Shown here one piece after another: positions 63,101 through 64,000 of a DNA stretch of 64,000 nt (positions within the stretch are counted from its first letter, which is position 1; each line of letters begins with the position of its first letter). The translations under genes and the position numbers were made by a program. The notes beneath the pieces are model-generated. The model did no database searches, had not been told where the DNA came from, and was given only the letters and a program-made list of their open reading frames with translations. The DNA is from DAOUTW01 sp964523575 (GTDB lineage: Bacteria; Zixibacteria; MSB-5A5; GN15; JAAZOE01), in the NCBI GenBank assembly GCA_964523575.1, contig CAZGAV010000010.1, forward strand, positions 8,162 through 72,161, written 5' to 3'.

Positions 63101-63343
63101 CCACGGCGTTTCCGCGAAACGGGTCGAGTGATACGAGGCCCCTTCGATCGTGATCTTGACCTTGCAGACTTCGGGATATTGCAGTCCCGTGGGAATCACC
63201 TGGATCAAACGCGGGAAGACCTCATTATAAGATATCTCCTGATGGCTGAGCACTTCCTCGATGCGGTAAAGGCATTCGAGTTCTTTGGCCCGCTCCTGAA
63301 GGGAGTCGAAAAGTTTATCCAGCGATTTCTTTTTGCGCGGCAT
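60158..63343 (-). CDS. GAF-like / PEP-binding / nucleotidyltransferase multidomain protein
   Basis: 1061 residues, AGGAGA upstream. Residues ~15-140 resemble a GAF domain (LECLYRIEEVLSHQEISYNEVFPRL; VKLIDTIAERLGHFI). A helical region (~150-330) precedes a PPDK-type PEP/pyruvate-binding domain (GRLGGKSAGLYLATQIL near 343; HPLIVRSSSLLEDRMGAAFSGKYKSL near 440; IDVEFASDGKDLYLLQCRPQS near 705). The final ~110 residues carry a polymerase-beta-type nucleotidyltransferase (YLIGGIKNASATPSSDIDILIHF, the GGxxx..SDID pattern). No phosphohistidine swivel domain is seen. It could phosphorylate or nucleotidylate a partner in response to a small ligand. A second PEP-binding protein is encoded at 19556. Confidence 0.82.
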   Translation of the reverse strand: MPRKKKSLDKLFDSLQERAKELECLYRIEEVLSHQEISYNEVFPRLIQVIPTGLQYPEVCKVKITIEGASYHSTRFAETPWMISADIKPQDIILGGVSVYYTRELPVAGRGPFLDEEVKLIDTIAERLGHFIMYMKMKEITQEWETSRQTTSERAECEWRFLLDLLKQTDQNLYFSISRKMLNHLSWSGIAEAEKVLQSFGEGKSAAEEESLEEWNRPHRRRALGLSPDFSSVAFKIAADHLKDDDILRLIQKWIQEDKLSFLVQVVNRNLSLAEVSDAIRRYHHLAADGPELPSPSKRGIQVSLIRRFLSDQLQFINIAKNFVQVKDFYHLLQNVIFSTESHGRLGGKSAGLYLATQILRKKGRDSDLLASVKVPKTWYITSDVVLHFMHYNNFDEVVEQKYKEINQVRLEYPHIVQTFKSARFPADIIKSLSMALDDFGDHPLIVRSSSLLEDRMGAAFSGKYKSLFLANQGSKEERLDSLMDAIAEVYASTFSPDPIEYRAERGLIDFGEEMGIMIQEVVGRRVGKYYLPAYAGVAVSNNEFRWSPRINRKDGLVRIVPGLGTRAVDRLSDDFPILIAPGQPNLKVNVSADEIVRYSPKQIDVINLETNEFETLDIGEFLKEVGFELPTVNKIVSVFKDNHLRRPMGMNIDFDNDDLVVTFEGLFETTPFVKQMESILHTLEKTIGTPIDVEFASDGKDLYLLQCRPQSYSTLDSAPPIPKDLPKEQIIFTAHKYVSNGIVPDITHIVYVDPKAYGELGSANEMMEVGRAVSRLNKLLPKRKFILMGPGRWGSRGDIKLGVSVTYSDINNTAALIEIARKKDNYVPDLSFGTHFFQDLVEANIRYLPLYPDDERVIFNEYFLTKRQNILKDVLPEFAHLSDTIRLIDVPLSTSGFVMRLLMNADLDEALAILTKPGDEVETPNVNTERPGVRRVADYWRWRMQMAEKIASEIDPEKSGVRGIYLIGGIKNASATPSSDIDILIHFDGVERQKEELQTWLNGWSLALAEINYMRTGYHCPGLLDVRFVSDDDIEARRGYAAKINAATDPALPLTMKKRK

Positions 63344-64000
63344 CCGATTTATCTCCTGTCCGCTCCATGGCTCGGTTTGGCCCGAGCGGCTCGCTTTTCA
63401 ATATATACGATGGCAGTCAGCCGTTCCAATCGGCCCTTCTCAGACAATTATCAAGGTTTTGTCTCGAAAATCAAGGAAGAACTCGCCCGAAGATTCGGTC
63501 GCCGCGCCGGTTCGTCATGAGCCGCGTCTAATCGGCCGGGTGGCGCGCGCCCCGGGGTGAGTTCCCGCTTCTCAGGCACAAATGCACCACTGAAGGCAGG
63601 GGGCCGCACTTTTTCAGGAGTGCGGAAAGGGTATCAGTAAGATATCGCGTCGTTAAAGCGGTGCGGCACCCAGCGCAAAAAAGCCAAAAAACGGTGCAAA
63701 ATCGGAAAGCAAAGCCAACTGGCGGTCGGCTTTGCCCATATATTTTGTGTTGTATGATGCGAGGCATCGCAATATATGGGGTGAATATTTAAAAATACGG
63801 CCGTATTTTTTGTGTAATATATTGTTTGGCAAAGCATTGCGGAGAATTTGGCTTTGTTTTGTCATTTTTTAGGGGTCCCCAAGTTTTCTTCCCCCCGGAT
63901 TTTGGGCGGCATTTTTGGCGGGTAGTGGGTGAGGAGGAGGAGTCGTGTTTTTTTATTATATTTCGCAACAAGATTGTCGGGCCTCCCGTTTGATTTTAAT
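63344..64000. other. 657-bp non-coding, increasingly AT-rich end
   Basis: Upstream region of the 1061-residue protein, then no gene. From ~63640 the sequence turns AT-rich and carries inverted repeats: GCAAAGCC/GGCTTTGC around 63708-63736 and a 20-bp palindrome at 63791-63810. Several short minus-strand frames cross it but lack ribosome sites and coding character. It may be the border of another island beyond the window. Confidence 0.55.
63791..63811. terminator. palindromic A/T-flanked hairpin
   Basis: AAAAATACGGCCGTATTTTT is a perfect palindrome with A- and T-runs, the form of a bidirectional intrinsic terminator. It may end a transcript arriving from the right of the window. Confidence 0.55.

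Noticed and set aside
63528..63971. Several short minus-strand frames
   Set aside because: They overlap one another in different frames, lack ribosome sites and lie in AT-rich, hairpin-rich DNA.

Overview
The window looks like a bacterial chromosome segment of moderately high GC, from the Fibrobacteres-Chlorobi-Bacteroidetes (FCB) side of the tree. A Zixibacteria-like candidate phylum is my best guess. The evidence is two secreted proteins ending in PNP-type (FlgD-like / type IX-like) C-terminal domains, a PorV/PorQ-type outer-membrane protein, a secreted papain-like protease ending in a dockerin-type pair (GDAN...VNVGDA..MINFVF), and very large signalling-rich operons. I cannot confirm the taxon without a marker-gene search. 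I recognised no rRNA, tRNA or CRISPR array.

Layout. 1-658: the end of a sigma-54 dependent regulator. 659-8255: an accessory island. Two near-identical small GIY-YIG nuclease genes (1388-1672 and 7649-7933) lie in the same orientation, embedded in or next to short hairpin repeats. Between them sits a more AT-rich two-gene cassette: a tandemly duplicated uracil-DNA-glycosylase-like protein, then a giant fusion of a deaminase-type amidohydrolase to an S41 peptidase. A beheaded transposase HTH is interrupted by the right-hand GIY-YIG unit. This is the part most likely to hold something undescribed. 8256-12676: a MarR regulator with a complete tripartite efflux pump (HlyD/EmrA, DHA2 MFS, TolC). 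12924-22447: one long same-strand cluster of histidine kinase, two receiver proteins, two tandem TauE/SafE anion exporters, a TIGR02186-like membrane protein, a third receiver, a cytidylate-kinase-like/BON fusion, a PEP/pyruvate-binding protein and a small membrane protein. It looks like a phospho-signalling system coupled to export of sulfur-containing or other organic anions.

22580-29571: single genes (DEDDh exonuclease, sugar-phosphate isomerase, a secreted PNP-tailed protein, IMP dehydrogenase, HDAC-family deacetylase). 29942-40506: amino-acid metabolism genes, namely MarR, GNAT, ornithine-racemase-like, Na+/solute symporter, M20 amidohydrolase, alanine racemase and class-III aminotransferase on +, facing a threonine synthase and an M24 aminopeptidase on -. 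Together they suggest uptake and processing of peptides, N-acyl or D-amino acids.

40732-57272: a tightly packed six-gene operon. A 3386-residue surface protein and a PorV-like/TPR protein are followed by a PP2C phosphatase, a STAS-HATPase fusion, a STAS protein and a GAF histidine kinase, i.e. a partner-switching regulatory set joined to a secretion/adhesion pair. 57855-63343: a papain-like protease (-), a candidate free-standing structured RNA (+), and a 1061-residue GAF / PEP-binding / nucleotidyltransferase protein (-). 63344-64000 is non-coding and becomes AT-rich.
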